Shown piece by piece: positions 45,475 through 56,023 of a stretch of 64,000 nucleotides of DNA. A program made the position numbers and the translations under genes. The notes below the pieces were generated by a model. The model did not search any database. It was not told the origin of the DNA and saw only the letters and a program-made list of their open reading frames with translations. Position 1 is the first letter of the stretch. Each line of letters starts with the position of its first letter. This DNA comes from Vandiemenella viatica (Eukaryota > Arthropoda > Insecta > Orthoptera > Morabidae), in the NCBI GenBank assembly GCA_031002005.1, contig CM061918.1:38878947-38942946 (forward strand), written 5' to 3'.

Positions 45475-48400
45475 TTTTTTTTTGCTGTCATCAGTCTTTC
45501 GACTCATTTGATACAATCCTCCATCCCTTCCTATCTTGTGCTAACCTCTTCATCTCCACATATCCCTTACAACCCACGTCCTCAATTACCTGCTTCATAT
45601 AGTCTAATCTCCGACTTCCTCTACAGTTGTTACCTTCGACTATTCCCTTCACTAACAAATTAACAGATCCAGCATGTCTCAAAATATTACCTACCAACCT
45701 GTCTCTTCTTTCGGTAAGCTTCTTCCACAAAACTTCTTTTCTCACCCATTATTTCCAAAACTCACTCATTTCATAATTTGTGTGTCCATTTAATTTTCAG
45801 CATTTTTCTGTAGCACCACATTTCAAATGCTTCAATTTTCCTTTTTTCTGGTATTCCTTACATTAATGTTTTGATACCATAAAGTGCTGTGCTCCACACA
45901 TAGAGTTTTAAAAAGTTCTTTCCAATTCCTAGATCAATACTTGAAACTAAAAGATTTCTTTTTTTCATGAAGACTCTGTTTGCTAGTGCTATTCTGCTTT
46001 TAACATCATTCTTGCTTCGGTCATCGATTGTAATTTTGCTTCCCAAGTAGCAGAATTCACTTACTTCTTCTACTGCATCCAATTCTATTTTTATATTTAA
46101 TTTACTGCAATTGGTATCATTTCCGCTACATTTTATCACTTTTGTCTTGCATTGATTTATATTCAGTCAAAAATCATCCTTCAGTATTTTGTTCATGATA
46201 CCCAGTAACTTGTCAATATCCTCAGCTCGTTCTGCTAACTAGACAATGTCATCAGGAAATAGTAGCATACTGATTTTTTCTCCCTGGAAACTTATTCCAC
46301 ATGGAAATTTTTCTTTGACTTTCTTCATTGCTTCTTCTACATACAAGTTGAATATTAACGGGGATATACTACAACCTTGTCTCACACCCTTTTTAAGTGA
46401 TGCATGTCTCTCGTGATTCTCTACTTTTATCACAGCCACTTGATTCTTATATAGTTTATAGAGGATTCTTCTCGATACTTTAGACCTGACTTCTTTAAAA
46501 TTTTGAACATCTTGTCCCACCTAACATTATCAAAAGCTTTTTCTAAATCAACAAATGCCATAAAAGTGTCTTTGTTTTTCTTGATCCGCCCTTCAAGTAT
46601 TAATCTTAAAGACAGAATTGCTTCCCTTGTACCGAGATTTTTCCTAAACCCAAACTGATCTTCAGCTACTATCTCTTCTACTACCCTTTCCATCCTTCTG
46701 TATATTATTCTGGTCAGTAATTTTGAAGCATGTGATGTTAGACTAATTGTGCGATAATTCTCACATTTGTCAGCTTGTGCTTTCTTTGGAAGTGTGAAGA
46801 TGATATTTTTATTAAAATCAGTTAGAATATCTCCTGTTTCATAACTTTTTGATATCAGCTTGAATAATCTTTCGATTCCTTCCTCTCCTAGAGATTTAAG
46901 AAGTTCTGGAGGGATCTCGTCAATTCCAACTGCCTTATTTGCTTTCAAGTCATTCAGAGCTTTATTAAATTCTGTCCTCAAAACAGGATCTCCTAAGTCA
47001 TCCATGTCGACATCGCCTTCCTTTTCCAATACACTATTGTTCAAGTCGTCCCCAACATACAGTTTCTCAATGTATTCCTTCCATCTGTTAGCTCTATCTT
47101 CTGACCTTAAAAGAGGTTTCCCATCGGCAGCTTTAATGTTCATACCCCTTTTCTTCATTTCTCCAAAATTCTGTTTGATCTTTCTATATGCAACATCTAC
47201 TTTTCCTGCAACCATTTCCTTTTCTACTTCTTCACACTTTTCTTGTAGCCATTTTTCTTTTGCTATTTTGCATTTCCTATTTATTTGATTTCTAAATTAC
47301 CTGTACTGCTCTCTTCCTGCTTCATCCTGAGCATTTTTGTGCCTTCTCCTCTGCTCCATCAATTTCAAAATTTCCTCTGTGATCCAAGGTTTTCGGGCGG
47401 CTTGTTCCCTATAAAGCTTAATGCTTCTTTTCCAGCTTTCATTATTTCGGTCTTAAAAGCATTCCATTCGTCCTCGGTAGAGCTACTTTCTGAATTACTT
47501 CTTAGACCTAAGTCTACCATTTCTGCAAATTTTTCTCTTGTGCTAGATTGTTTCAGTTTATTCACTTCCAGTCTGTTCTGCTTACTTTGCTTCCTTATTC
47601 GTTTGAATTTCAGCCTGCACTTCATTACTACCAAATTATGGTCAGAGTCTATGTCTGCTCCTGGGTATGCTTTACAGTCTAGAACTTGATTCCTGAATCT
47701 CTGTTTGACCATAATATAATCTATCTGATATCTGCGTGTATCCCCTGGACGTTTCCAGGTGTATATCCTACTTGCATGGTTCTTAAACAGTGGTTGCCAC
47801 TACTAGCTTATATCTTTCACAAAATTCTAGCAACCTGCTTCCTCGCTCATTTCTTTCTCCTAGACCAAAACTTCCTACAGTATTCCCCTCTTTTCCTTCT
47901 CCCACTATTGCATTCCAATCACCCTATGATTATTAGATTTTCCTCCCCTTCACATATTGGATTAATTTCTTCAATTTCAGCGTATATTTTTTCTATTTCT
48001 TCGTCATCTTCCTGTGACGTTGGCATATATACTTGTACTAATGTGGTTGGGACGGGCTTAGTTTCTAACCTCATCAAAATAATCCTGTCACTAAATTGTT
48101 CATAATAACTCACCCGTTTCCCTACTTTCTTGTTCATTACAAATCCTACACCAGTGACTCCATTGACAGCTTGTGTGCTAATTATCCTGTGTTCCCCAGA
48201 CCAGAAATCCTGTGCGTCCTTCCATTTAATCTCACTAATCCCAACAACGTCTAACTTAAGTTGTTCCATCTCCCTTTTTAAGTTTTCTAACCTAGCCTGC
48301 CCTATTCAGACTTGCTGAACATTCCACACTCCGACTCGTAGAATGTTTCTATCCATTCTGATGATAATGCTAACTACTATTTAATCCAAACAGACAAGCC
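45475..48400 (-). pseudogene. RTE-like LINE
   Basis: Minus-strand element running from about 48400 to a terminal A-tail (the T-run at 45472-45482). Endonuclease fragment (48269-47919): LDVVGISEIKWKDAQ, NGVTGVGFVMNKKVGKRVSY, PTTLVQVYMPTSQEDDEEIE, like the craniofacial-development-protein-2-like endonucleases of RTE/BovB-type LINEs. RT: KANKAVGIDEIPPELLKSLG, ENYRTISLTSHASKLLTRII, DQFGFRKNLGTREAI, FMAFVDLEKAFDNVRW, KKGVRQGCSISPLIFNLYVE; the catalytic box reads LLFPDDIV (A to P). C-terminal blocks FCYLGSKITIDDRSKNDVKS and DRLVGNILRHA follow. At least five frame breaks. Clade assignment is by eye. Confidence 0.8.
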
Positions 48401-48554
48401 GCCATGTTAAAACTGGTGTCAAGGACATATAATTAAATGGCTATATAAGAATTATAATAATAATTATTACTATCATTATTTTTTTTTTTTGCTTGGAACT
48501 AGGGTTGAGCTTTTATATAAAGAAGAGTTCTGAAACATCAAGAAGGTATAGCAA

Positions 48555-48890
48555 ATGAAATGAGGCATCAAATAGTTCACCTGCCACCATACCACTGCAG
48601 GTACAACCTCTTAGAACTCATACCGCTGAAGTAAAACAGGAAGTTGCTAAGAAGAACATACAGATGAGTGATATACTCATGAAGCTGTACACAGTGTTTC
48701 TAAAGAAGAGTGGGCAAATCTTTAAGACATTTAGAAACATTGCAAGAAACTGGTTATGTCAAACAGCACACAAGAGATACAGAAATTGATTATTTAATGA
48801 TACAGCTGGTTGAAAGCAGTGGCAAATCTGAAGATGACTAAGTTATGTGGAAGACTATGGTGGACAACTCTGTGGCTGTGGTAGTATGTA
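48555..48890 (+). pseudogene. DDE transposase C-terminal relic
   Basis: The + frame HQIVHLPPYHCRYNLLELIP resembles the V-x-L-P-P-Y-H-C-x-x-N-P-I-E-L-x-W block (third acidic residue as E) of a Tc1/mariner-related transposase group widespread in insects. The usual N-P-I-E-L has become N-L-L-E-L, and a stop follows. Downstream frames are decayed. Confidence 0.45.
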
Positions 48891-49384
48891 ACTTCCTTAA
48901 TAACTCATTTCTTTAAAATAATTGTACTGAAAGTGGACGGTGCATTTTTTTTATTATTATTATTAAGGTGACATTATTTCACAAGAAACCATTTTCATGT
49001 GTGTATTTTGTCTTGTAATTTCTGATAAGATAGTAATTTTTAGAAGAGCTTCACTCTAATGACCTAGACGTTGACGAGGCGTAAATCAATGACAGAAGAG
49101 CTGAAAATTAAATATTTTGTTGAAATACGTGAAATATCTTGCTCATCTTAAGAGAAGGATGTTGTCAACCAATGCAGGGCATGGCCAACATTAGTGCAAA
49201 TAAATAATAAAACATACCGGATGCTGTTCTGTTACATAAAATTTATTTCAATATTATCTAACAAATTTTCCCACTGGAACAAATGGAACAAAAGTTAGCC
49301 AGGGACAATATTTTACATTACACAATCGGAACGACCCAGCAAAGTTTCTTGGAAACTAGGTTTTTCTTTCTTTTTTGCTACAAT
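48891..49384. other. Intron, mostly nothing recognised
   Basis: Includes at about 49052-49083 a scrap of the 3' end of SINE family A in + orientation (CTAATGACCTAGACGTTGAC then GAGGCGTAAA). Confidence 0.5.
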
Positions 49385-50190
49385 GTTTGGTGACATGAGC
49401 TATAGTATGGAAGATTAGGTCAAACTTTAAGAATTAATTGATATTATTGCTAAAAGAGAAACAGTTAATTTTTTTGGGCTCAAGGTGAAGTAGAAAAATT
49501 TGTTGATATTGTATATAGAATGATTGTAGAACTAGTTTAATATTAAGTAGGTAGATTGTGTAACAGAGCAGTTGAATGTGTTGAAGAGTTTGGAAAATAC
49601 AGGGATTAAGCTATTGAACAAATAAGATATGATTTCAGTAATTTTATTGAAGTATTAATACAAGATTCTGATTTAAAGCAAAGTGTAACTAGTAATGATA
49701 CAGCCACTGAATTTAAAGTTGACGATATTCAAAATGATAAGATAAATTCACATGTTAATGAGTCAAATGTTAAATTTCCTGAAGAAGTAGTATGTTCTGA
49801 CTGTAGTAAAGAAAAGGTATTCCCAAAGATAACCAAGAAGAAGACTGCAGAATGTCGGCTATATACACAGTGACATCCAGACAGCCAAGAGACAACTGTC
49901 TGCGGCCCCAGACGCCCACGATTACGAAATAATGATTTCTAGGAGTCATGAAGTAAGTAATGGTGGTGATGTAGTGTTTAATGGTAATAACAAACTTATG
50001 CATGTAAGAAAAATATCTGCTGGTGAGAGTAATGCTGATAATTTATCAGATGATGAATGTTTTTTGTTTGAGCAATCCCAATAATGAGGATAGTATAACT
50101 GTTCAAATGGAACCTTATGGAGTAAATAGGTCCATTGTGAATACTAATGATCCTCTCAATGTGACAGAACAAGTGATAATTAATTAAATA
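49385..50190 (+). pseudogene. Unrecognised coding relic
   Basis: Successive + frames read like one acidic protein with a few frameshifts: MFGDMSYSMED, ELIDIIAKRETVNFFG, AQGEVEKFVDIVYRMIVELV, GRLCNRAVECVEEFGKYRD, QIRYDFSNFIEVLIQDSDLK, then NDKINSHVNESNVKFPEEVV, CSDCSKEKVFPKITKKKTAE, DAHDYEIMISRSHEVSNGGD and NPNNEDSITVQMEPYGVNRS, ending DPLNVTEQVIIN and a stop at about 50187. Codon-like order persists for about 260 codons. A further stretch near 50335-50465 (CDGSVHFKLQNNHEDKC) may be a later part. No family is recognised; a transposon accessory gene or a host retrocopy are both possible. Confidence 0.4.
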
Positions 50191-50564
50191 AATCAATATG
50201 AACTAAAGGTTATGCTGTGATGTCACACACCTAGCCTTCATTGGCTGGTTAACAGCGGCCAGAAATCTCTGCACATTCTGTCCATATATGTCACTATTAT
50301 AGCAAGCTAAAAAGTTGGATTATTTACTTACATTTCTGTGATGGTTCAGTACATTTCAAATTACAAAACAACCATGAAGACAAATGTGTTCTTTGTTTAA
50401 ATTCACAAATTAATTATTTATATTCATTCAATGAAGATGTCTTCATTTTATTCTCTGCTAATAGATGAAAAGGATTTAGGTTTCATGTTTTTGTAATAGT
50501 TTAATATTTTTTCAATTTAAAATAAAATTTGGAACCAATCATAAATGAAGATATGTATGAGGTA

Positions 50565-50830
50565 CGAGGTTGGCCCAGAAACTAATGCACCAATTTTTTT
50601 TTCTCAGGCCCCAACAATGGTATGAATGCGAAACGTTAGATATGAATTCATTGAAGTTTTCAGAGTGCACACACAAATTTTCCTTTTCTTCCGACAGATA
50701 GCGTACTTGCAGCAATGGTTCAACATGGCGTCTGTGAGTGATGTACATTATAAGCAGCATGTCGTCATTGAATTTCTCACTGTGGAGCAAGAAACGGTTG
50801 GAAACATAAACTGCGTGTTTATCGGATATT
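50565..50830 (+). pseudogene. mariner-like 5' end fragment
   Basis: TA (50563-50564) is followed by CGAGGTTGGCCCAGAAACTA, a mariner-type inverted end. At ATG 50725 the frame MASVSDVHYKQHVVIEFLTV then EQETVGNI matches the transposase N-terminus (x-x-x-x-A-V-I-E-F-L-x-x-E-G). The rest of the element is missing. Confidence 0.55.
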
Positions 50831-51222
50831 TTTTCTGTTACAGAAACATTTATGTTTTTCTATACAATTCCTACGGAAACATTTTATTTGTGAAATGTTC
50901 ACATGGGCTACAATCACAGTGACATATATCACAGAGATATGGATATTCTGTGTGTATTTTGCTTGGGTTAGTTGTAATTTGTTAGAGTCAGTGACAGTTT
51001 GTCATATACATAATTAACACGTTCAAAAGTTTTTCCAAATTGTTTTGTAATATGTTGTAAGTATTTTGTTACTTACCCATTACACTAAACAAATAAATAA
51101 TTGCTACAAATGAGGCAGTTCATCTTTCATCCTACATAAATCACAAACCTTACTAATCACTATATTTGGGAAATTTTCGCACAGGTAATCTAGTCTGGAC
51201 ATTATTTTGGATGGTGCTATAA

Positions 51223-51638
51223 ATGGCAACTTACATCAACTTGCAAAAAGGCAAAGCAAAGAGCATAAATAACAAAAATAATCCAGTGATTCATGAGTAC
51301 AAAGTAAACAGTTTGTTCGTTGACACTGTCGATTCCCTAATGTATCTGGGCGTAATAGTACAAAGCAACATGAAATGGGACGTGAAAGTAATTTCCATCG
51401 TAGGTAAAGCTTGTTCAAGATTATAATTCATTGGTATTTTGAAGAATTGTAATGTTCATACCAAGAGAATAGTGTACAAAATTCTTAAATTAAACTTTGG
51501 ATTACGGTTGCGGAGCTTTGGATCCTTATCACAAGGGATTGATTGATATGACAGAGAAAATATAGAGAAGAGATGCTTGATTCTTGACTGCTTCCCACAG
51601 CCCTTACACAAGTCTTACAGAACTGATACACAGACTGG
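51223..51638 (+). pseudogene. CR1/L2-like LINE tail, left part
   Basis: The frame has VDTVDSLMYLGVIVQSNMKW, KILKNCNVHTKRIVYK-like residues, then LDYGCGALDPYHKGLIDMTE, matching the Y-L-G-V-x-x-x-x-x-x-W and L-E-Y-x-x-x-[VL]-[WD]-[DP]-P-[YH]-x-x-x-L-I-x-x-[IT]-E blocks after the RT in CR1/L2-type LINEs. It is interrupted at 51648 by the Mutator-like element. Frame and sense resume at 53423 (LTELIHRLG then YCMADRLC). Confidence 0.6.
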
Positions 51639-51647
51639 GCTGATATT
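51639..51647. repeat. 9-bp target-site duplication, left copy
   Basis: GCTGATATT, repeated exactly at 53414-53422. A 9-bp duplication is the usual length for Mutator-like transposons. Confidence 0.85.
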
Positions 51648-53413
51648 CGTGTCCGGACAAAACCGCGAAGTGACAAAACCGCGAGGACAAAACCGCGTGG
51701 ACAAAACCGCGCAGACAGAACCGCGAACGGACCAAACCGCGAACGGACAAAAACCGCGAACGGACAAAACAGCGAAACGGACAAAACCGCGAAACGGACA
51801 AATCTACGAGTTATCCCCTCACTGTTTGATCTCTTATGCTTCAAAATATTATCCTAACACAGTTTTTAAATGATTTGGGGATCGCAGCTAGGGTTACGTT
51901 ATTATGGAGTACGGTACTGTAATTTATTTTGTGTATATGTAATTTATAATCTACGAGTTATCCCCTCACTGTTTGATCTCTTATGCATCAAAATATTATC
52001 CTAACACAGTTTTAAATGATTTGTGGATCGCAGCTGGGGTTACTTTATTATGGAGTACTGTAACTCATTTTGTGTATATGTAATTTATAATCTACAACCG
52101 CGCAGACAGAACCGCGAACGGACCAAACCGCGAACGGACAAAACCGCGCGGACAAAACAGCGAACGGACAAAACCGCGAAACGGACAAATCTACGAGTTA
52201 TCCCCTCACTGTTTGATCTCTTATGCTTCAAAATATTATCCTAACACAGTTTTTAAATGATTTGGGGATCGCAGCTAGGGTTACGTTATTATGGAGTACG
52301 GTACTGTAATTTATTTTGTGTATATGTAATTTATAATCTACGAGTTATCCCCTCACTCTTTGATCTCTTATGCACCAAAATATTATTCTGTCAAGTGTCA
52401 TCACTTCGTATTTGACGATTTTGTTTTGGTTGAGGTTAATAAAGAATTAGACCCGACGCGCGGTGGGAATGCAGCTTAATGGGGCTTTTGTATACCTGAG
52501 AAGAGTGACAATGGCCTTCACAATGGAGTGAGTGGGAAGACCCGCTTATCTCCTGTAGGTTCGGCCTAACTGACCCTTCTCAAGTCGAGCGAACAATTTG
52601 CCTGGACGATCTTTTGTTGCCGTCGCAGGAGAAATCCCTGCATGCAAATGGAAAATTCGGCAGCCAAAGTCAAAACCCGGAGACGTTCCGGCATTTCCGA
52701 GGCAAGGCCGGTATGGTAGATCCAAGCATTCTGTGGTGGTCAGTTAACCGAAGAGATTGTGTATCTTCCTGAATAATGGCTCTCGTGTTTGTAAAAAATA
52801 ACAAAGGGGGAAATCACCTCGTTTATAAAGGATATACATTTAGGCAAGAAAGGAAAGAAGTAAATCTCGACCGTCTTCCAAAATATTGGCGATGCACCAG
52901 TTATGACAGTACAAGATGCCCAGCAAGAGTTACATTGGAAAATCAATCAAACGTTGCAGAAACGAATGGATTACACAATCACTCTGCTAAACCAGCGAAA
53001 AGAAAAGCAAAAGAGGTTCGACTTGAAATGCTGAAAAAGGCTACAACTGTTCTTGCATCATTATTTGCAGGGATGCCCGATGAAGTTTCTGGAGCTCTAC
53101 CATCCACCGATTCACTTGCAAGAGAAATTAGAAGAGAAAGACAAAAATCTGGAGGAGTACCACCGAATCCATTATCAAGAACAGAACTTAAAATTCCTGA
53201 GGAATATACAAAAATAAACGGTGAAATTTTTCTTTTGCACGACAGTGGTCCAAGAGAGGATTGTATATTAATCTACGAACTCTTGTGGTTTTATGTATTC
53301 CTGGTTTTTCTGTATTCGCGGATTTTTCCGTTCGCTGTTTTGTCCGTTCGCGGTTTTGTCCGTCGCGGTTTTGTCCATCGCGGTTTTGTCCGTCGCGGTT
53401 TTGCCCTAGAACC
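51648..53413 (+). mobile_element. Mutator-like element with minisatellite ends
   Basis: A 1,766-bp insertion in a LINE relic, flanked by a perfect 9-bp duplication. Both ends are short tandem arrays of the same 13-17-bp unit in opposite orientation: left (51652-51801) repeats like GGACAAAACCGCGAAC, right (about 53325-53408) its reverse complement. The outermost 21 bases align without gaps (CGTGTCCGGACAAAACCGCG versus GGTTCTAGGGCAAAACCGCG), the CAAAACCGCG core being perfect. Inside are a third array copy (52093-52188), four 147-bp repeats and a FLYWCH-type zinc-finger gene. Animal Mutator-like groups such as Phantom carry FLYWCH-type domains. The transposase core is absent. Confidence 0.75.
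51802..52385. repeat. 147-bp tandem units in a 387-bp higher-order repeat
   Basis: Units begin ATCTACGAGTTATCCCCTCA at 51802, 51949, 52189 and 52336 (the last partial). Unit 2 is shortened to 141 bp and runs into a GGACAAAACCGCG-type array (52090-52188). The pair of units plus array has a period of 387 bp (51802 to 52189), so units 1 and 3 are almost identical while unit 2 is more diverged. Confidence 0.9.
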
Positions 53414-53607
53414 GCTGATATTGTATGGCAGACAGATTATGCTGATTTTTTTGAATTTATTTGTAAATATCTTCTTTCATTATGAATGCAATGTAGTATT
53501 TCATCCACCAACCTACTTATGTCACAATTACAGGAGAAATAACATTAGAGATATAAGATGCGATACTAATGCTTGTATGTATTATTTATCCCTCTGTAAC
53601 TATTTGT
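52776..53607 (+). CDS. FLYWCH-type zinc-finger protein of the Mutator-like element
   Basis: ATG 52776 opens a 277-residue frame. Residues about 1-70 form a FLYWCH-type (WRKY-GCM1 superfamily) zinc finger: an F-V-K-N-N-K-G start, GYTFRQERKEV, then KYWRCTSYDSTRCPARV and a final HNH, giving the C-C-H-x-H ligand set. Residues 75-130 are lysine/arginine-rich and helical, and 130-165 proline-containing. From about residue 175 the frame runs through the right minisatellite end (FVRRGFVHRGFVRRG) and then into flanking LINE DNA, so the true protein may end earlier or be spliced. No DDE transposase domain follows. Upstream 52440-52775 is GC-richer, as a promoter/leader would be. Confidence 0.7.
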
Positions 53608-53928
53608 GATTGGTATGCACAGAATTAGTTTTGGTGTAAAGTGCCTTCTGTCTCCCACCATAGCAATTATAGAGTATGGATGTAGATTTAGATTCACACT
53701 AAGTCAATTGGCAGTAGAGCAGGAAATGGAAATCTGTTTTTAAAATTAAACTTTAGTTTCAGAACGGAAGATATATTACACCCATCACTTAACAAATTTG
53801 AAGATAGAAGGGATGCAATGACAAAACTCTACATAAAACAAAAAATGCAATATTTCTGGCATAGTCCTTGTAGAATATGAAGGACATGATTCAGTTTGTA
53901 CGAGGACCCATGGTCAACTCAGCCACGT
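53423..53928 (+). pseudogene. CR1/L2-like LINE tail, right part
   Basis: Continues the relic interrupted at 51648: frame YCMADRLC follows the duplication, and another frame has HNYRRNNIRDIRCDTNACMY, matching the R-x-x-x-x-[RK]-x-[RK]-x-x-C-x-T-N-x-x-x-x-S-F-[FL]-P stretch near LINE ORF2 ends. Beyond 53640 the sequence is unassigned. It is cut again at 53928 by the LTR element. Confidence 0.5.
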
Positions 53929-54244
53929 TGTGACAGAACAGAATAATTTCATAAGAAAATCATATTTTTGTTCCATGAAATTAAACAAAAATTGATATAT
54001 TTACTCCTATAGCAAGGAAATGTAAGTTGCCATGGCGATAGGAGAATCAAGAGATAGCTAGAGGTTAGCGACGTACAGACCGGACGGTTGCTTTGTTACC
54101 AGTTCACTGCTTAAGAACTTTGCATTCTTCGGATACTTTAAGACCGATGTAGTTCCTAGAAGAATAAGAATTGGGAACAATAAATGTTAATCTGTTAAAA
54201 GCGTAAGAACTGAGTTATTTATAATTATAACCAGGCGCGCGACA
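53929..54244 (+). repeat. 5' LTR
   Basis: 316 bp. It differs from the 3' LTR mainly by 8 extra bases in a small block near 54115-54125 (AACTTTGC) and by single bases near the end (CCAGGCGCGC versus CCCAGTCGCG). Contains AATAAATGTT near its 3' part. Confidence 0.95.
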
Positions 54245-54913
54245 TGGCGACGTGTAGATGACTCGGCAGTGAAAAAAGTGTATCAACCAAAGCAACTTGG
54301 CTACGGAAGGAAAAGCATTTAACAGATACAACGAAGATTCGACAACGCCGCTAGAAGAATCGCTGGAATTTACGACGACGAGAACAACCGATATAATTCA
54401 TTTCATCTCTGGCTGTTGAAGCATATCTACGACGAACATCTGGTCGCGGATAACAGACACGACGAAGCTACAGTCTTTGGAGTAAACATCTGTCTGCGGT
54501 CGGCGAGATTTGTTTACGAATCTTTCATTTAAGTTAAGTATATGTTTATTAGGCGTTACCAGTGGAGCGTCCTCACGTAAATGACTATAAAATACCTTCC
54601 AAAAGTGAAGCTTTGTAGTTATTTCATGGTTACGAACTTTTGAAGTCGGAAATATTTACTAACTTTGGAGTTGAATAGAACTTGTTAAATCATTTCATTT
54701 CTTGCTCTTTTGGTATGTTTTAATTATACTGAACACTCGCGTGCCTTATTCAAACGGTACTATTTGATCAAATAGTGGGCAATTCTCTTACTAAGATCGT
54801 ACTTTCTTCTTGTAATCTTCCTGTTGTAATTACGAGAATTACTTCTTTATTTTTTTGCAGCAACTTTTCTCAGTTCCTGAATATTAATCTACCTGTGTCT
54901 CTGGTTCTTCAAC

Positions 54914-56023
54914 ATGGAGAGAGGATTAACTGGTGAATTATCACCTTTAAAAGAGGTTAACTCACATACAGAATCCAATCTTCCTACTAACACAATGTCA
55001 GATATAAACCTTCCCACCAACAGTATTATGCCGAATAGTCCGGATAGGGATTCTTTGAACGTGACTCAATTTTCTACATCCACTCCTGGAGAAGATTTTC
55101 TGGGATTTTCTAATCAATCTCAGCCAAATGAAAGGCTTGAACAAACACCCTGTACCAGCACACATACCACCAAACCTTCCACAGATGAGCTCCTTGTCCT
55201 ATTGATTTCAAAAATAGATAGTCAAAATGCACAGATTTTGGAATTAAAAGAGAGTCAAAATGCAAAGATTTTTGAGTTACAAAACACCTTTGAAAAACAA
55301 TTAAGTAATAAATTATCCCAATCTCAGGTTATCATGCAAGAAATAAACAAAAAGTTAGGTTACTTTGAGGAAAAAATAAACCAACAATCATACACCCTCT
55401 CACAGAGTATTAAGGGTGTAGAAGCTAAATGGTCTCAAAACATTTCCACCCTTGATGATAAAGTTACTACCCACATTTCCCTGTGTGATAACGTCCACTC
55501 ACAACTAGAACAGGAAATGAATTCAGGTTTACAGAAAGTCTGTAGGACATACGATGAACAAATTAGGGAATGTCAGGAGACTTTGCAACTGCAAACACGA
55601 GAAATTAAATCTGAATTTCACAGTTTGCAAACTGAAATAACCGTTACAGTACAAGACATAGGAGCAGAAGTGAACAAATTAACACAGATTACACATACCC
55701 AAGGCACTGCAGTACAGGAGATAAAGAATAAGCTTGATTCAATTCAAAACAATAATATTTCCATTTCACAAGAAAAAATAATTTTAGCAGCTCCAGAAAG
55801 ATTTTATGTCTCAACTTTTAATGGTACTAGTGAAGTACGTCCAGTTAGTTTCATTAACAGTTTTGAGATATACTCCTCCTTTAACTGTATGAATAACTGG
55901 GAAAAGGTGAACGGAAATATAGAAAAAAAGAGTTTTCTTTTTTGTAGAGGAGTAAGCTATGCTTACTGCCTCATCCTGTGTACAAATTCAATCACGACAT
56001 TGAATCTACAACTCAGAAAATGA
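54914..56023 (+). CDS. Gag-like protein, truncated
   Basis: ATG 54914, 369 residues. The N-terminal 90 are Ser/Thr/Pro/Asn-rich. Residues about 90-290 are a long heptad-rich coiled coil (ISKIDSQNAQILELKESQNA and on). Residues 300-335 hold YVSTFNGTSEVRPVSFINSF and a W about 15 residues later, the start of the capsid-like F-x-G-x-x-x-x-x-P-x-x-F-[IL]-x-x-[FL]-E pattern of Ty3/Gypsy-type gag. Then the frame runs into unrelated residues and stops, so capsid C-terminal part, zinc knuckle and pol are missing. Confidence 0.75.
   Translation: MERGLTGELSPLKEVNSHTESNLPTNTMSDINLPTNSIMPNSPDRDSLNVTQFSTSTPGEDFLGFSNQSQPNERLEQTPCTSTHTTKPSTDELLVLLISKIDSQNAQILELKESQNAKIFELQNTFEKQLSNKLSQSQVIMQEINKKLGYFEEKINQQSYTLSQSIKGVEAKWSQNISTLDDKVTTHISLCDNVHSQLEQEMNSGLQKVCRTYDEQIRECQETLQLQTREIKSEFHSLQTEITVTVQDIGAEVNKLTQITHTQGTAVQEIKNKLDSIQNNNISISQEKIILAAPERFYVSTFNGTSEVRPVSFINSFEIYSSFNCMNNWEKVNGNIEKKSFLFCRGVSYAYCLILCTNSITTLNLQLRK

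Noticed and set aside
47285..48105. Plus-strand open frames of 134-139 codons
   Set aside because: Antisense of the RTE-like LINE endonuclease/RT region; leucine/serine/phenylalanine-rich shadow without motifs.
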